The notes under the pieces: model-generated | What the model was told of the DNA's origin: nothing | Seen by the model: only the letters and a program-made list of their open reading frames with translations | Databases searched by the model: none | NCBI GenBank assembly: GCA_004154925.1 | Contig: QJNS01000177.1 | Coordinates: 62,001-126,000 of the forward strand | DNA length: 64,000 bases | Direction: 5' to 3' | Source of the DNA: Monosporascus cannonballus | Lineage: Eukaryota > Ascomycota > Sordariomycetes > Xylariales | Made by a program: the position numbers and the translations under genes | Shown here: piece after piece, positions 21,112-35,135 of the stretch | Layout of the letters: every line of letters begins with the position of its first letter | Position numbering within the stretch: the stretch's first letter is position 1

Positions 21112-21387
21112 TGAAATAGAGAAAGTTGGTCCTGATCAATACGGATAAACAAGCTATATCACAATACAAAAAGGGATTATCGACATAAAGAACTTAATCT
21201 GACTGTATTAATAGTATTAAACCTTGATAACTAAAGTTCTGAAAAAAAAACATAATAAGTAATAATTGTAAAAATATTTTTTGAAGGTTTAACTCGTGGC
21301 GAAAAAGAACTTCTTAATATATATATAAAGTTTAAGCTTTTTAATTAACCGAAGCTAGATATAAACGTGACACTTTACCTTATTTCA
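21112..21387 (-). repeat. LTR, family shared with 32028-32305 and 51116-51396
   Basis: On the minus strand it opens TGAAATAAGGTAAAGTGTCACG, matching the other two copies except for purine and pyrimidine transitions. About 276 bp. Confidence 0.7.
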
Positions 21388-24300
21388 AACCTTCTTTTTT
21401 ACGATACAAAACGTTTTCGTTTTATACAAAAAATAATAACAATCCAACGCCATTATAAGTATAATACATACATATTCTTATTAATTAATCTTTTTTCTTC
21501 GTCGTAATACATCTTCTAGCATTTTTACGTGAAAATTTCGATTTCGTTTTTTAACTAACTTCTCGCGTTATAAAACTTTTTTCCTGTTTTTTTGTACTTT
21601 ATCTTCCGATTGCTAATCATTAATTGATATCTTATATTTCTTATAACCTAGACATTTTAGAATAAAATAAGGTTCTGGTCGTTTTCTAATAATTTAATAT
21701 TTATCTTCCACCTATTAATACCAGGTTTTAAAAGTTTCTATCAATATTACTTAAGTAAGTTAAGCGCTAATTAACGGGCAAAAATTATTTTATTTTAATA
21801 TCATAATATATTTTATAGGTTAATTCGGAGCCATTTCGGGATTAACGAAATATGTAAAAATCTTAATTAAAAAATAAAGAAAAATCTGGCAAATCTTTAA
21901 GAATACATAACGGACGTTTACCAGGCTAAATTTCTTTAAGCATATTCTTATCCTGATTTTTATCATATATATTAAAATACGCCTTAATTTCCCTTTTTAT
22001 ATTTTACCCCATTAGTTTTTCTTATTTAAAATCGGCTTTTTAACTGCCTATACAACAAATTCTCGTACAATAATATAAAATAAGCAAACTATCTAAATAC
22101 TACGTATTCAGCTAAAATATTATCTAAATGTCCTAATTTTGTTAATACGTATAGGTAAATTATCAAAATTAACTTCTTTTTAGTCTTATCGATAAAATCT
22201 TAACATTTTTACATTTCGATTATTTAAAAAAGTATTATCAAATATTATAAAAATATATTTTAATCAGACATATAAAAATTTAACTTAATATATATATCTC
22301 GTAATTTCAATAATACGAATAATATCGTACATTATCGTCCAACCGTAATCAAAATTCGAATTACGGATAATAATCTTTATTTTTTTATTTAATAACGTAC
22401 AACATTCTTAAATAATAAAACAATTAATTTCGAAAATACATATTAACTTATTTTTTATAACCATACGTAAAAATACGTATATTAATACAATATTCTTTAA
22501 TTAAAATACTTTTCGTTAATAATAAACATAATAAATTTCTAAAATAGTATAATTACAATATTATACCATAAATTCGACTTCTTTTCGAAATTTAATAGTA
22601 TTTCAAAATATTTCTACAAGCGATTTTTGGATTATATAAGATAACAAATATTAATAGATCAAAATTAATTTTCTGATTAGGACGGAACATTGAAACATAA
22701 AATAAAATATCGTCATATAATTTTTTTAACATTTTTTAAAATTTTAACGTATCGAGAACCTTAATATTCGCACCCTTACTTAATTTACCAAACTTAAAGT
22801 AACTTATTTTTAGGCGTTTAACTTAAAATTAATGGAAGTTAATTTCTTAAATTATTTTTTCGACGACATCTATATTATAATAAACGAAATAAAATCTCGA
22901 TATTTAATAAATAAACATCTATAATAAAGATACGTAAATATAAAATATAATGAATAAATTATAAATTAAATATAACTATTAAAACATGCTTAATTCCAAT
23001 AATAAAAATCATTATTAATTAATAATATATTCTTTATTCTTAATTACTTTATTAAGAAATTCTTTAAGTATTAAACAAATTATAGGAATTTTAATTTAAT
23101 ATGTTTAGAAAAATTATCACACGTTTTTTTGGTCTTTAATTAATTTAATTGCAAATGTTATTATTTTCGTATTTTTCTAAATTTTAACTTTTATAATTCT
23201 TTATTTCTTTTATTAATAATATTTATTACTTATTTACGTATATCGATATTTATATATACATATATCCTTTTTTAATACGGTAAATTAATTTATTATAAAT
23301 TTTCCAAACTATTAAAATCGTTTAAATATCAAACGTTTTGTATTAATAGAGATCTTAAAAAAATTAATTAAGCAAATAAACTATTCGTTAATTAACAATA
23401 ATACTTTCGATAATATCAAAAATAATCAAATTAAATATAATTAAAATCCCCAAAACTTTAATCGTTTTTCGATTTATCGTTATCGCGTTTGCGAAATTTC
23501 AAAATATCTTATATTCTCTAAACCTTCTATTTATAAAATAAATCGGCTTTTGGCTTTTTAATTTTAACGAAATAATAATCCTCCGATTAACTTATTTAAT
23601 ATTAGTAAAAGCTAAAATCCCATATATCATTAAATTCCCATACTTATGTTATATCCTTTTTCTCAATATCGATTTTGTAATATTGCAAAAAATAATAATT
23701 ACTTTTTTTCCACAACTTTCATAATAAATAATTTTTTTTTCCCAAACCTTATTATTCTTAATAAAAAGTATAATAATTTATTAAGAGTAATTCAGTAACC
23801 TTTTCAATTTTAAGAATTATCGAAAAATTCTTTAGGAGTTACCGATTAATAACGTTAATACCTAACGTTAATACTAAAAACTCTTTTTTATTTCTAAGTT
23901 TGTTAATTCCTCTCCGTCTGAAAATGATTGACCGATTTCCTGGTCCATTTATTAAAGTTAATAAATCGGATTTCCGTCAATATTCTTTTTTTGTATTTTA
24001 ATATATAGTCAATATTTAAAATAATAACGTAATTACTATTTATATTACTTTTAAATATTTCGAAATAAGTTATTTTTCCTATCTTAACCTATTATTTGTT
24101 GATTAATAATAGATGCGTAAGGTAATATCTATTTCGTTTACCTTTAATCTCGTTATAAATCGGTTTTTAAAATGGCAAATTACCGATGCCAATTTTTAGA
24201 AAATAACTAATGCTCAGTCGCCGATCACTAAAATGCTACTTTCTAAAAATAAACCGGGATAAAACTCGTATTTATTAAGGTTACCCGTACCGGTTTTTTA

Positions 24301-26465
24301 AATTAACTTATAATGCATTTTATCAAAAACTTTCGGTATGTTAATAAATTATTTATTTACATTTTTAGAAACTTAATCTGGTACCTTTCGAATTTTATAA
24401 AAAACGTTATTATGTTTTTAAATGTTCTAAAAACTACAGAATATTTTCATTTTCCGGATATATATAGGTTTTTAATTTGGCTGAAAATACTTATATTAAT
24501 TATATCGTGTCGATTAATAAATATAATTATACATTTAAGAATAATTAATTTAAAAGTTTTCGGGCGAATTTTACAAAAAAACTCTAAATTAAACCAAACC
24601 TCCATAAATTAAATTACAAAATTATTTTCGAATTCGACAGAACTCCTTTTAACGTTTAATTAAATAAATACTTATCAAATTTCGTTATATAATTAAAGTT
24701 TACAATATTTCGAAAGATTTAGATAAATGGTTACCCTAACAGCTTAACGGTTTTAAAAATTAAACAGGAATATAACTTAAGCCATATTTTTTTATATATT
24801 AATATTTTATAAATAATTACGACGGTTTTTTGCTTGTATCCGCATAATTACTTTCGTATATATTATTATTATTTATCATTACATAACCTTTAAATCATTT
24901 ATTCGATATTTGAACTTTAATATTTATTTAAACGGGCTTTATAATTTTGAGTTATAAAGTTTTCAAAAGTTCGATATTTATACTATTTAACGTTTCGTTC
25001 GTAATATGATATAACTAATCGAATTTATTACGTAATAGATATATCTAATTATATTTTATAAATCTATTAATGTTTAATAACCTTTTTATTTTTAACAAAT
25101 TACTTTAATTTATTAATAAAAAGATTTCCCGTAATAATACCTTATTAATTTGTTTCAAAGAGTAAATACGTTAATTATAAATTTATTAATTTAATATAAT
25201 CTTGTTTATCGATACTTTAATTTTATTTCTATAGATATATTAATATACCACATATATTGTAAAATAATATTCATTGGTTAATTTTTAAATGGCGAATTTG
25301 TATTGTATTTTTACTCTTTTTAATTAATAAATCAAAGAATTTTACGGCGTTATACAGTAATTACCCTGATTACTTTAGCAACACTATCGGCTTTTAGCGT
25401 TAATAACTTAATTTATTATATAATCAAATTTTCTTGGTATATTAAAATTCTATAATAGAACTTTTCATATTAAAATTATAATTTCGATTAATAAAAACGC
25501 TTTTTATCTATATAATAATTTATAAAAATTGGAACCGTAATTTTTTACAACAATATTATTTTCGAATATGATTTTAAGTAAAACTTCACTTATTTTTATC
25601 CGTACCGTTCGTTATTTTTAGTAATTCTTTAATGATCGGAATATAAATTTTCTTAATTAATTCTTATTGTGAAGTAACGTACGTAACTTTACTTTTTCGT
25701 TTAATCCTAAATATTTCGTAAATTTTGATAACGTTTCCCTTATTTTTAAAATTTTTATCGATTTAAAGTTTAACTGAAATTCCGTATCGATAAAATATAT
25801 ATTTATTTAAGAATCTCTTAATTACTACGAACGTAATTATACGTAAGGTTGAAACCTTATAATATTCGCATAATTTATATCGAATTTTAATAATCGCTTT
25901 ATACCTGTCGTTATTTAGAATAAATTAAACGTTAATAACTTAAATAACTGCCATGTTTAAAAGGTTTAAAAAGTTATAATTTTTTAAAACGTCGATTAAC
26001 AGCTTTCTAGTATAAAATATAGACCAAAATTACCTTTTGTATATATCTATATATATTACGTTAATAATACCAAAGAACTATATATCGATAAGTTGTATTT
26101 CGTTTTTTATGGCCGTAATTCTTATAATGCTATTTAATTATTATTAAGCGTTTTTATTTGTTATCGATAATTTTACGATTATCGCATTATTTTTCCGTTT
26201 TACGCCTTAAAATACCATTTTAAATAAAGTATTTTACGGTTTCTGTTTTAAAGGTTGTTCGTTTTTTTATTGTTATATTTATTAGTCGATTAAAAGGTTT
26301 TAATATCGTAAAAAACCTTACGTATTTTTGCAATTATTTAGACCAAATTTTAATAAAAGGCCTTTTTCTTTTCATTTAAGTTATTCCGGTTATAGAATTT
26401 AACTAAAAAACGTTTAGCTAAATATTTATAAAGTTATTACCTTTTTTTTCTATTAATTATCCGGA

Positions 26466-26735
26466 GTTACGGTACGAGAACAAGAACGTAGCTATCACAT
26501 CACTAAAAGTGGAGCGTTGTCAGCTCGAACACTGTGTGATGATACGCACAGCTAGTCCTTATAAGGTGGATTAGGGTGTCCAAACCCCAATTGGGGGTTT
26601 GGAATTGCTGACCTTTTGGTATTGTGACTAGCGTCGCACCCTCGTTATCTCACACACTGACCGCCTTGTTCTGCCCTATATACCTACAAGGTGCCACTTG
26701 GGACTGTGACACCGTTTGTACTTTTATTTCAGTAT
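26466..26735. repeat. GC-richer island, probably a late solo LTR or other short insertion
   Basis: About 270 bp of normal composition inside strongly AT-rich DNA. It contains CCAAACCCC-AATT-GGGGGTTTGG (26580-26602), a near-perfect hairpin, and on the minus strand it opens TGTCACAGTCCC with a TATATAG box downstream. No second copy or clean target duplication was found, so its class is uncertain. The 62-residue frame at 26624 is not convincing. Confidence 0.4.
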
Positions 26736-29008
26736 TTAAATATAAAGGTCCGTCCCATATAAATTTATTATTATTGAATTTATTTTTTATAGATTTATCG
26801 TTGCTTTTCTGATTAAGTTATTAAATTAATAAAATATTAATAAATATAAATAATTATTTACTTATATCGATCTTTGACACTCGGATTTCTTTAAATTATT
26901 AAATATTTTTATTTTTAACAGTGTTATTTAAAAGTTAATTAATTAAGAATACTTCTTTATAAAAGAACACATTATATTTTATAATAAAATAATATATATT
27001 AATTTTAAAACTACGGTTTTAATTAACAATAAGCTCTGGTCGGTTAGATTTTAAAACTATCGTAAGAGAAAGTATATCCTGAATATTAGTACTGACAAAA
27101 TCCTGGTTAATATTAAATCTGGATTTTTCTGGTTTTTTAAAAAGATTATATCGGTAATTATAATATTTTATTTTATTTTTAAAACCAATAAGGAAATTAA
27201 GGAAATTAAGGAAATTATATATTTACTTTAAGAGTTTTATAAATCAAGAGGTTTTTATTAATTGTTTAATTTTGGAATATTATCGAAAATTATATTATAC
27301 TTATATTAAACCGGTTAACCTTAAACTGAAGAAAAATTATATAATAATTATTTTCCAACGAAATTAAAGCGGTTTTTATATTTGAAAATAATATATACGT
27401 ATATATTATGTATTCTTATTTATTGTATAATTAAGGGCATTTTTTTTCCTAAAATTATTAAATCGTTTTCCGTAACCTTAATAATTATTTCGGGAATCAT
27501 TTTATTTGCGAAAAATTCTATTTTTGCTCAAATTATCCGGCTAAAAACTTATTATATTAATCGATAGGTTAACATTACTATATAATATCTAAGGTAATTT
27601 CTAATTTAAAAATATGTAATATTACGATAACGGGGCAGTTTTACGATTTTTTTATTTTCTTGGTTTCAAAAAACGTCGAAACTTTAAATTTATCGTATTT
27701 AAGTAATTTTTAATTGCCGTAAAATATTAATAATTTTCGATATCTCATTACGTTTTGCTGATAAAATAAGCTTAAGTCCAGAATTATTTTATCGAAAAAA
27801 TTCAAATACTTACCATCGTACTTCGTTTATCTCGCCAAAATATAAATAAATTATATTAAATAGTTCCATTTACTATTTATCTTTAATTTATTTCGTTTTA
27901 CTAAAGGATTAATTCTTCATTAATATTATTACGATATTATAAGGCGTTGTATATAAATTTTCGAATTTTATAAATAAGGTATTAAAAAATGTTTCGAAAT
28001 AATTAATTAAAATCTTTTTAATAAACTCTCGGTATTTTCGTTTTTATTCGAAATTTTATCTTTAAATTTGGTTTTTTGACGATATCCTAAATTTTAATAA
28101 CTTATTTTCAATAATATTTATAAACCTAATTAAGTATATTACATTAAACCTATTTCGTTATAATCTTTAATTAACTTTTAATAATTCGGATTTCCTTTAG
28201 ATCTTATAGATTAAAACTTTTTAAAATATTTTTAACTACCTTGTTCTAAATAATTACGTTTTTAAAAAATAACTTTAAATTAACTTTTTATAAAAGCGCT
28301 ATTTATTTATTATATGACATTATTAATTATATCTACTCTTATAAACTTATATTTCCCATATAACTTGATACTTTTTCGAATTAATCTATAACTCTAATAC
28401 TAGAACAATGAGAATCTAAAAAAATAAATCTATTTCGTAATACTATAAGAAAAGCAAATTTATTTATAATATTAACCGAGAATCTATATTTATATCATCC
28501 AGCGAATTCCAAAAATATAACCTGAAAAAAAGATATTAGAAATCCAGTAAAAATCCGTAAAAAAAATCTAAATAAGTTAAACTTATCGTTTAGTTTAACG
28601 TTTTAATAATAATCTCCGGTATTTTTCGTTCCCGACCTCGGTTCTAGTTATTAACGAGCTTTTAAAAATTAATAGAATTATTAAAAATAATTCGTTATTA
28701 ACTTTATTTTAGTATTTCGGCTTAAATAATCTATAACGTCTAATAATATTTAATATCTGATTTTAATGCTTTTAGATAATAAGAAATTTCTAAACAGATA
28801 ATAATTTTTATTATACCGCGAATTTTAATAGTTTTAACGGACCCTTAACAAATGGATTAAATTTCAACGAAATTTATTAATTAAATAAAATAACTTAAAA
28901 TTAATATAACTTAAGAATTTAACGTTATTATTTCAGTATGTAAATATAAGAGAATTCGAAACGCTTAATATTTTCGTTTATATTTTTTAAGTTTTTCGTA
29001 ATACCATA

Positions 29009-31173
29009 CCCCACCCCCTAGCTGTACACACCCACTAGCTGCACAGCTACATTAAAATACAACTACATACACGCCATAACTTCACTTATATATATTATTT
29101 CCAAATAAAATAATGAAAATATGCTATTAGCTGCATTCTAAAGCGTTTTAACTGCTTAACCTATGAATTTAGCCGGTCGTTTTACTGCGCGCCTAGAACG
29201 TATCTGTAAAGGCTCCGTTATAAGGTGTTTTATACCCTTTTTATTCTTATTATTACTACCTTCGTTAACAATTAGTTCTTAGCCGTTTTTTCCCCAGTTA
29301 ACTATTTTTATATCCCGATTATTACTTGCGGCAAATATATTAGATAAGATTTAAAAGCGGCGGTTATGATTAGGTATAGCTTTTCGTCGTTTAAGTTTTA
29401 AGCGCTTTATTTGAACTTCTAGCTTCGCGATACGGCAATCCTTTAATACCAATTCGGTAGTTCGGTTATCGTAAGCTTTAGCGGTCTTATAAAACTGGCG
29501 TCTGGTCCTAGGAGATTTATTTTTGCCCATATCGCGGATTTGACGGCTTATAATAGGCGTACGGTTTTTATCGAAAACCCGGGCTTTAGGCTTAAAGGCT
29601 TTGAGCCTGTTATCTTTATTTAGCTGTATTTTATCGTAATTTCAAGCTTTTTTGCGGCTTATAGGCCAGTCTTCAATCGTCCGGAAGCCGGATTCGATAT
29701 TTTTTTCGTTAAACCGTCCTTTTTAGCTTGGGCGTAAATGCGAATAAAGTTAATTTGGTTTATTAGCGCCGAATCGATTAAGCTTTGAAAATTGGTTAAT
29801 ATACGCTTATACGTAACCTAAAAAGCGTTATAAGGCCTATTATTAAGTAATTATAAGCTATAAGAAATATAGACAGATAAGAAATAACAATATATATTAT
29901 TAAAACATCAAATAATTATAAATTTATTTTAAAGCCCGGTATTAATTTATATTTATAGTAAAATACTGCATATACGTATCGAGGTATGGTTCTTATAACT
30001 ATCTATTATTAAGAGAATAACGTTTAATTCGTTTTTTTCGTAATAATTAAAGTAAAAAAACGCCTTCCAGCTATTTGCAAATTATATCGTTATCGGTCCA
30101 TCTATTACGAAAACAGATATAATGCCAATTAGCTATTTTGCGAAACTTATTAAGGAATTACTATCCTTAAAGAGCTTTGCGCTTAAATATAATCCCAGGC
30201 TTTAAGGCCCGGCTTTTGGCGGTAATGGCTTTAATAAACGTCGTCCAATTACGCCCTTGATTACTTTTGATAATGGCTTTCTTGGTTTCGGTACTCCTAA
30301 GAACCAGGTTATTAAGCCTTGTACTATAATTAACTAAAGCTATATACGCCTTATAAAAGTATAAGAACCTTATCGAAACCCGTTATAATACTACCCTTAT
30401 CAACATTTATAACGTATTCCGGCTTGATCTAACTATTATTCTCCTTAATGTTAAAATATTAATTTACGGCCTTAGATATAAAGCTATTAAAACGTACGGC
30501 CTTCGTACGACGCTTAATCTTCGTATGTATGTTGGGATTCCTTTTTTTGAAACCTTCGATCCAATTTTTTCTTAGCTTACGATAATCTCTTTTTTACTTT
30601 ATTAACTTACTTATTATATTTCGTATGATACCATACCTAAACGCGTAATTTAGCTTATCTTACCTCAAAATCTATTAGGTTATACATTTTTTTGGGTTTA
30701 CGTTAAGGCGTTAATCGTTTTGATAAATATTTCCTTTAGACTGATATTTACCGTTTTTACGAGCGAAAATCGTAAATATAAGTATATTATCTTTTTAGAA
30801 AGCTTTACAAAAGGATAAACCATTATCAATGATATCTAATATAACGTTTATCATATTCTTTTTAATATAGAATTCCATAGCTGCAGTATATATAGCATTA
30901 TATAGGTTCCAGGGTTAAAAGTTAAAGGTAGAATTTATGGCAAATCACAGTTGCAGCAGGAATACATAGCATTAAAAAGCCGCCGGACCTTAAATTCTAA
31001 AATGCCGGCTTACGTTATCATAAGCGCCAGCGTTAGGGTTATTTAACTCTAAAAGGCTCATACGAATAGCTTCAATATTTATTTAGAAACGTATAAGTGA
31101 AGTTATAGAGATTATGTGGTGACCCAGAGATTTTGCTGTACAGCTAGTAGGTATGTGCAGTTAAGAGGTGGAG
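29009..31173 (-). mobile_element. Fot1/pogo-like (Tc1-mariner superfamily) DNA transposon, degenerate
   Basis: Terminal inverted repeats of about 40 bp: CCCCACCCCCTAGCTGTAC on the left and, reverse-complemented, CTCCACCTCTTAACTGCAC on the right. Both continue into CTAGCTG(C/T)ACAGC. TA dinucleotides flank both ends (29007-29008 and 31174-31175), the target duplication of this superfamily. Length 2165 bp fits. On the minus strand around 30350-30580 a broken frame reads KLRKNWIEGF...KKRNPN and PEYVINVDKGS, resembling the WLRRF-KRHPE and NMDE stretches of pogo/Fot transposases, where the aspartate is the first catalytic residue. Frames are interrupted, so it is inactive. Fewer RIP changes than the surrounding element suggest a later arrival. 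Confidence 0.8.
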
Positions 31174-32027
31174 TATAGTAGTAATAAAAATATCGCCTTT
31201 TTTTACCTAAATAAATCCGTTTTTTAATCGATATATTATTAATAATAAATGCCGGATTTAATTATTACTAACTTTACGGCTAATATTTTTATTATTCAAC
31301 TTAATACCAAAATAACTTTATTAATTAATATTAACAAATTTTAAAAATGCTTTTAAATAAAAGTTTATACGGGAAAATAATTTATTAAGACAAAAATATT
31401 TCAAAATATTGTATTTAATAAATCAACTTTATTTTTCCAATTATATTAAAAGCTATTAATTTTCAGAATTTTGTTAATTATAAAAGAAATTATAGATTAT
31501 ATTACTCTATTTTTTTTACTTACGTTAACATTTTAATCTATATAGTTATCTATATCGGCATTACTTTAATTTTAATTCATCAATATGTATCGTTCAATTT
31601 CCATATATTTAAACTTCATTTTATTAAGTTGAATGTTTTAAAAAATGCGTTGTATTTTAAATTATTCTATCGGTTTAAAATATAGGTAATTAAGTTATAT
31701 TTTTAAATTTATATATTTTTAGATACATAATTCTTTCAAGTCGGTTAATTAAACAATTTGCTTAGGACGAAGTCTTTTAAACGTTTAATTTTTTAACTAT
31801 TTTCTTTAATTAATAATAATTTAAAATCATTTCGTCGTTATCGACTCTACGTACTGTCGTTATCCTATAAAACGTAATATGAGTTTTTGTATTTTTATAA
31901 TTGTAACTGTAATTACCCGTATTTATGATTAAGATGTTATTTCTTCCGATTACTAAGAGAAAAATCGAAAGTTATTTCGGCAATTAACTAAAGTTAATAT
32001 TCTTTTTTTAGTATATAAATAAATTGG

Positions 32028-32305
32028 TGTAAAGAAAATTAGTCCTAATTAATACGAATAAATAAACTATATTATAAAACAGAACGGGATTGTCGAAATA
32101 AAGAACTTGATCCAACTACATTAATAATATTATATCTTAATAATTAAAACTTTGAAAAAAAATATAATAAATGGTGGCCGTGATGATTATATTGTTTTTA
32201 AGAGGTTAAACCTATAGCGAAAGAGAACTCCTTAATATACATGTAAAATTTAGGCCTTTTAATCAGCCTCGGCTGATTATAAACGTAACACCCTGTCCTA
32301 TTTCG
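32028..32305 (-). repeat. LTR, family shared with 21112-21387 and 51116-51396
   Basis: On the minus strand it opens CGAAATAGGACAGGGTGTTACG and continues into TTTATAATCAGCCGAGGCTG. It aligns with the copy at 51116-51396 with mainly transition differences. Confidence 0.7.
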
Positions 32306-33871
32306 ATATTATAATAATGTAAAATGAACTTTAAAAAGTTATTTACGGTAAAATCGTCAAAGTTACAAATTTTTTGATTAAGAAGTTTAATAAGAAATTA
32401 AAAGGATAAAATCTAATAAAACTTGTACTTTATATTTTAACGAAATTTTTAATGCGGTAATTAATAATAATTTCGAAAACAAATTGTTTTAAATATTATA
32501 AATAGAACGGACAATTTACAATGCAAAATTATATAACCTTAAAGAATTACGTCCGGAATTATTGCAGCTTTTAAAAACATAAATTATTAATATTTTAATA
32601 TATTGCAGCCGGATAAACCTTAAAATATATTACTCAGTATTTTTAATTTCTGTAATGTTATACGAAATTACATTTTCTAAATTAAATAGTTATTATTAAT
32701 TCCGAAACTCGAAACGGGAAAACAAACAAGTTTCGGTTAATATTAATTACAAATTACAAAACGAAAAACGTAACACGTATTTAACTATTTTTAACGTTAT
32801 TTTTTATAATATGATTAAGTATAACGTTTTATATTATACTAACCTTTTCATTGCCTTTAAAAATTAGCAAAAGGTTATACAATATAAATACGTTAAAATT
32901 ATAACTTAATTACGCAGAAAGAATAGAATTAAATATATCATATAAAACGATTAATTACCGTTATTCTATTAAAGAAGATAATTCAAAACATATGTTTTAA
33001 CGGTAATTTTTCGTTAATATTAATATTTATATATATATTTAATAAAGACGGTATATTTTAGAACTTTAAAATTAACATCGTTTTTTATAATAATTTTTAA
33101 TTTTGTAAAATTTTTAACGCTTACGTTTGTATGATAATAAACAGGTTTTTTCGCATATTTATAATTATTAAAATTCGACTTAATCTTATATTTCGTTCCT
33201 TTAACGACTTTAACTTATTTTTATATAAGAATTTCGATAAATTAATTTACGTATATCTTTTATAAAGATTCGTACATCCGGGTTTTTATTTAAGGTTTCG
33301 AAAAACCTTATACGGCTTAAAGTAAGTGTTATTTTTATATTAATAGGATTTAAGGACAGAAATGAGAAACTGGGGTTGAAATCCGTTTTACCTTATTATA
33401 TATTATAAGTACTAATAAATGAACGTTACTTTTTTACGTTAAGAATATAATTATAATATATAACAAAATTTCCTTACGAAATTAGTGTAATATTTTAATA
33501 TTAAGAACTTTTAAAAATTGTAATAATGTATTAAAATACGTATAATACGAAATTGCGTAATTGAAAAATTAAGATTATTCTAAATACTTATTAAGAAAAA
33601 TTATATATATAATTCGAATTATTTAAGTTCGAAAAACGTTATTTTTAGATTTTTAAATAAAGGGATTTCAAAAAATATTAAGGAGAAACGTCGATAATGT
33701 TAAAAAACCTATATTTTTAAAAAAGTCGAAAACTTATTATACAGAATTACTATTACTCGCTCGGATTTAACTAAAATTATTTTCTATTTTTTTTGTTATA
33801 ATAAATTTTTAAATCTTACGCATTGTAATAATATTAACGAAATTATTTTTTATATTTATTTCATACGTACT

Positions 33872-34084
33872 CTAATTTTGAAATATACAACTAACGAAAA
33901 TCTTAACGTACAATTGCTCTTTTACGTAAATAACGTCTGTTTTCGCAGATAACTTTAAGCTGAAAAACTCTTCAAAATTTGTATTATTATTTTTCAGCAA
34001 CCTTAGTATATAAAAGGCTAATAAGCAGAAAATAATTATTATTTCGAACACGAAATTTAAGTTATTAGCGCTATTATAAACCAT
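33872..34084 (+). pseudogene. Decayed Copia RNase H region of Copia-2
   Basis: The antisense reading of this segment aligns with the antisense of the RNase H region in Copia-1 (53310-53642), sharing FCLLAFY and PKS/KNN-type stretches. The region therefore corresponds to RNase H on the plus strand of Copia-2, interrupted and not functional. The open minus-strand frame is a by-product of AT-rich sequence, not a gene. Confidence 0.5.
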
Positions 34085-34918
34085 TAAAAAACCTTTTTTA
34101 TATTAAAACTATTTGAAGTTATTGGCTTAAAGCTAAAACAAACTAACTGTATAAAAAATAAATAATATAAGTAATCATTCAAAGACTTATACGTCTAATT
34201 ACGAAATTAAAATATATTAATATTTATAATTAATATATAACGGCTAGAAATTTAACGAATTTTTAAACCTAAGTCGTACAAGTTTATATTATTAAAAATA
34301 TCAAAAAACTCTAAGTGATAAATACAATAATTAATCGTATTTCGTAATACTAAATCCGTTTTAAATAACGAAATATTATGTTGTAAATTATTTCTATTCA
34401 AATTATAACAATACGAACGAATATATTTTATATAAGTTAATTAATTTTACCTTAACTCTTAAAATTATCATGAACTTAATTTCTTTAAATGCGATTAATT
34501 TTATTTATATTCACTTAAATCTTAACTCTAAAATATCCAAATTACATAATCTACTTATATAAATCCGGCCGTTTCTTGCAACCGGTCTGGGCTTAGGTCG
34601 TAATATATTAGCTGTATAAAATTTACGTAATAAAAAGAATCAAAATCAAATAAACGTTTATTAATGCTATAATAGCAAATAGCTAAATTAAGCTCTTAAA
34701 ACTTTAACAATATTGCAGTTTCGTTAAATTATCAAATCTTTAAAACGTTATTTTAAGGTTTAAAAAAATCTAAAAAGTATTAATATATTTTTAACGTTAC
34801 TTAATAAAGAAACGTTAGTCTTTCCGTTTTCTTTTTATTCTTCTTTTTTACCGTTTTTATATCTTTATCTTTAGACGACCTTAAAAGTAATATTAATACA
34901 GAAACTTTTTAATAAAGC

Positions 34919-34990
34919 TTTTATAGTTTAACGGTATAATTTTAGATCTTACTATTTAAAAGTATGGGTTTAAATTTTATGAGAGATTTT
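34919..34990 (+). other. tRNA-like segment near the 3' end of Copia-2 (RIP-decayed)
   Basis: This is the counterpart of the tRNA-like segment at 52873-52945 in Copia-1, with TAGTTTAACGGTA (A-box-like) and GGGTTTAAATTTT (decayed B-box-like), at the same distance class upstream of the 3' LTR. Confidence 0.4.
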
Positions 34991-35135
34991 GAAATTTCGA
35001 AATTTCGAAATTTCTAGTATTTTCTTTTTTTATTTTCTGTTTTCATTTTAAAATTAATTATTACGGTATTTGCTTTTTGGGAAGTTTTTCAGAATCATAA
35101 AAACTTTAGCTGTTAATTCCTAATAGCTGGGGAGG

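Larger units (their letters stand above)
21107..32306 (-). mobile_element. LTR-flanked retroelement inserted in Copia-2, itself carrying a DNA transposon
   Basis: Two similar LTR-like copies in the same (minus) orientation lie at 21112-21387 and 32028-32305. The Copia-2 internal sequence aligns with Copia-1 up to one end and again from the other, so everything between is one insertion event or a compound of several. ATAT borders both sides as a possible short duplication. AAAAAAGAAGG beside the left copy could be a polypurine tract for a minus-strand element. The interior is heavily RIP-mutated and I could not identify reverse transcriptase or integrase motifs, so the superfamily is not assigned. 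Two independent solo LTRs remain an alternative. Confidence 0.55.

Noticed and set aside
24313..24612. 99-residue frame on the plus strand
   Set aside because: Low-complexity Ile/Leu/Asn/Lys composition in RIP-degraded DNA, no family motif, no transcript context.
27382..27567. 61-residue hydrophobic frame
   Set aside because: Random hydrophobic reading of AT-rich sequence; no motif.
21107..32306. Treating the 21.1-kb and 32.0-kb LTRs as unrelated solo LTRs
   Set aside because: Copia-1/Copia-2 comparison shows one break in Copia-2 bounded by the two copies in the same orientation, favouring one insertion, though not proven.
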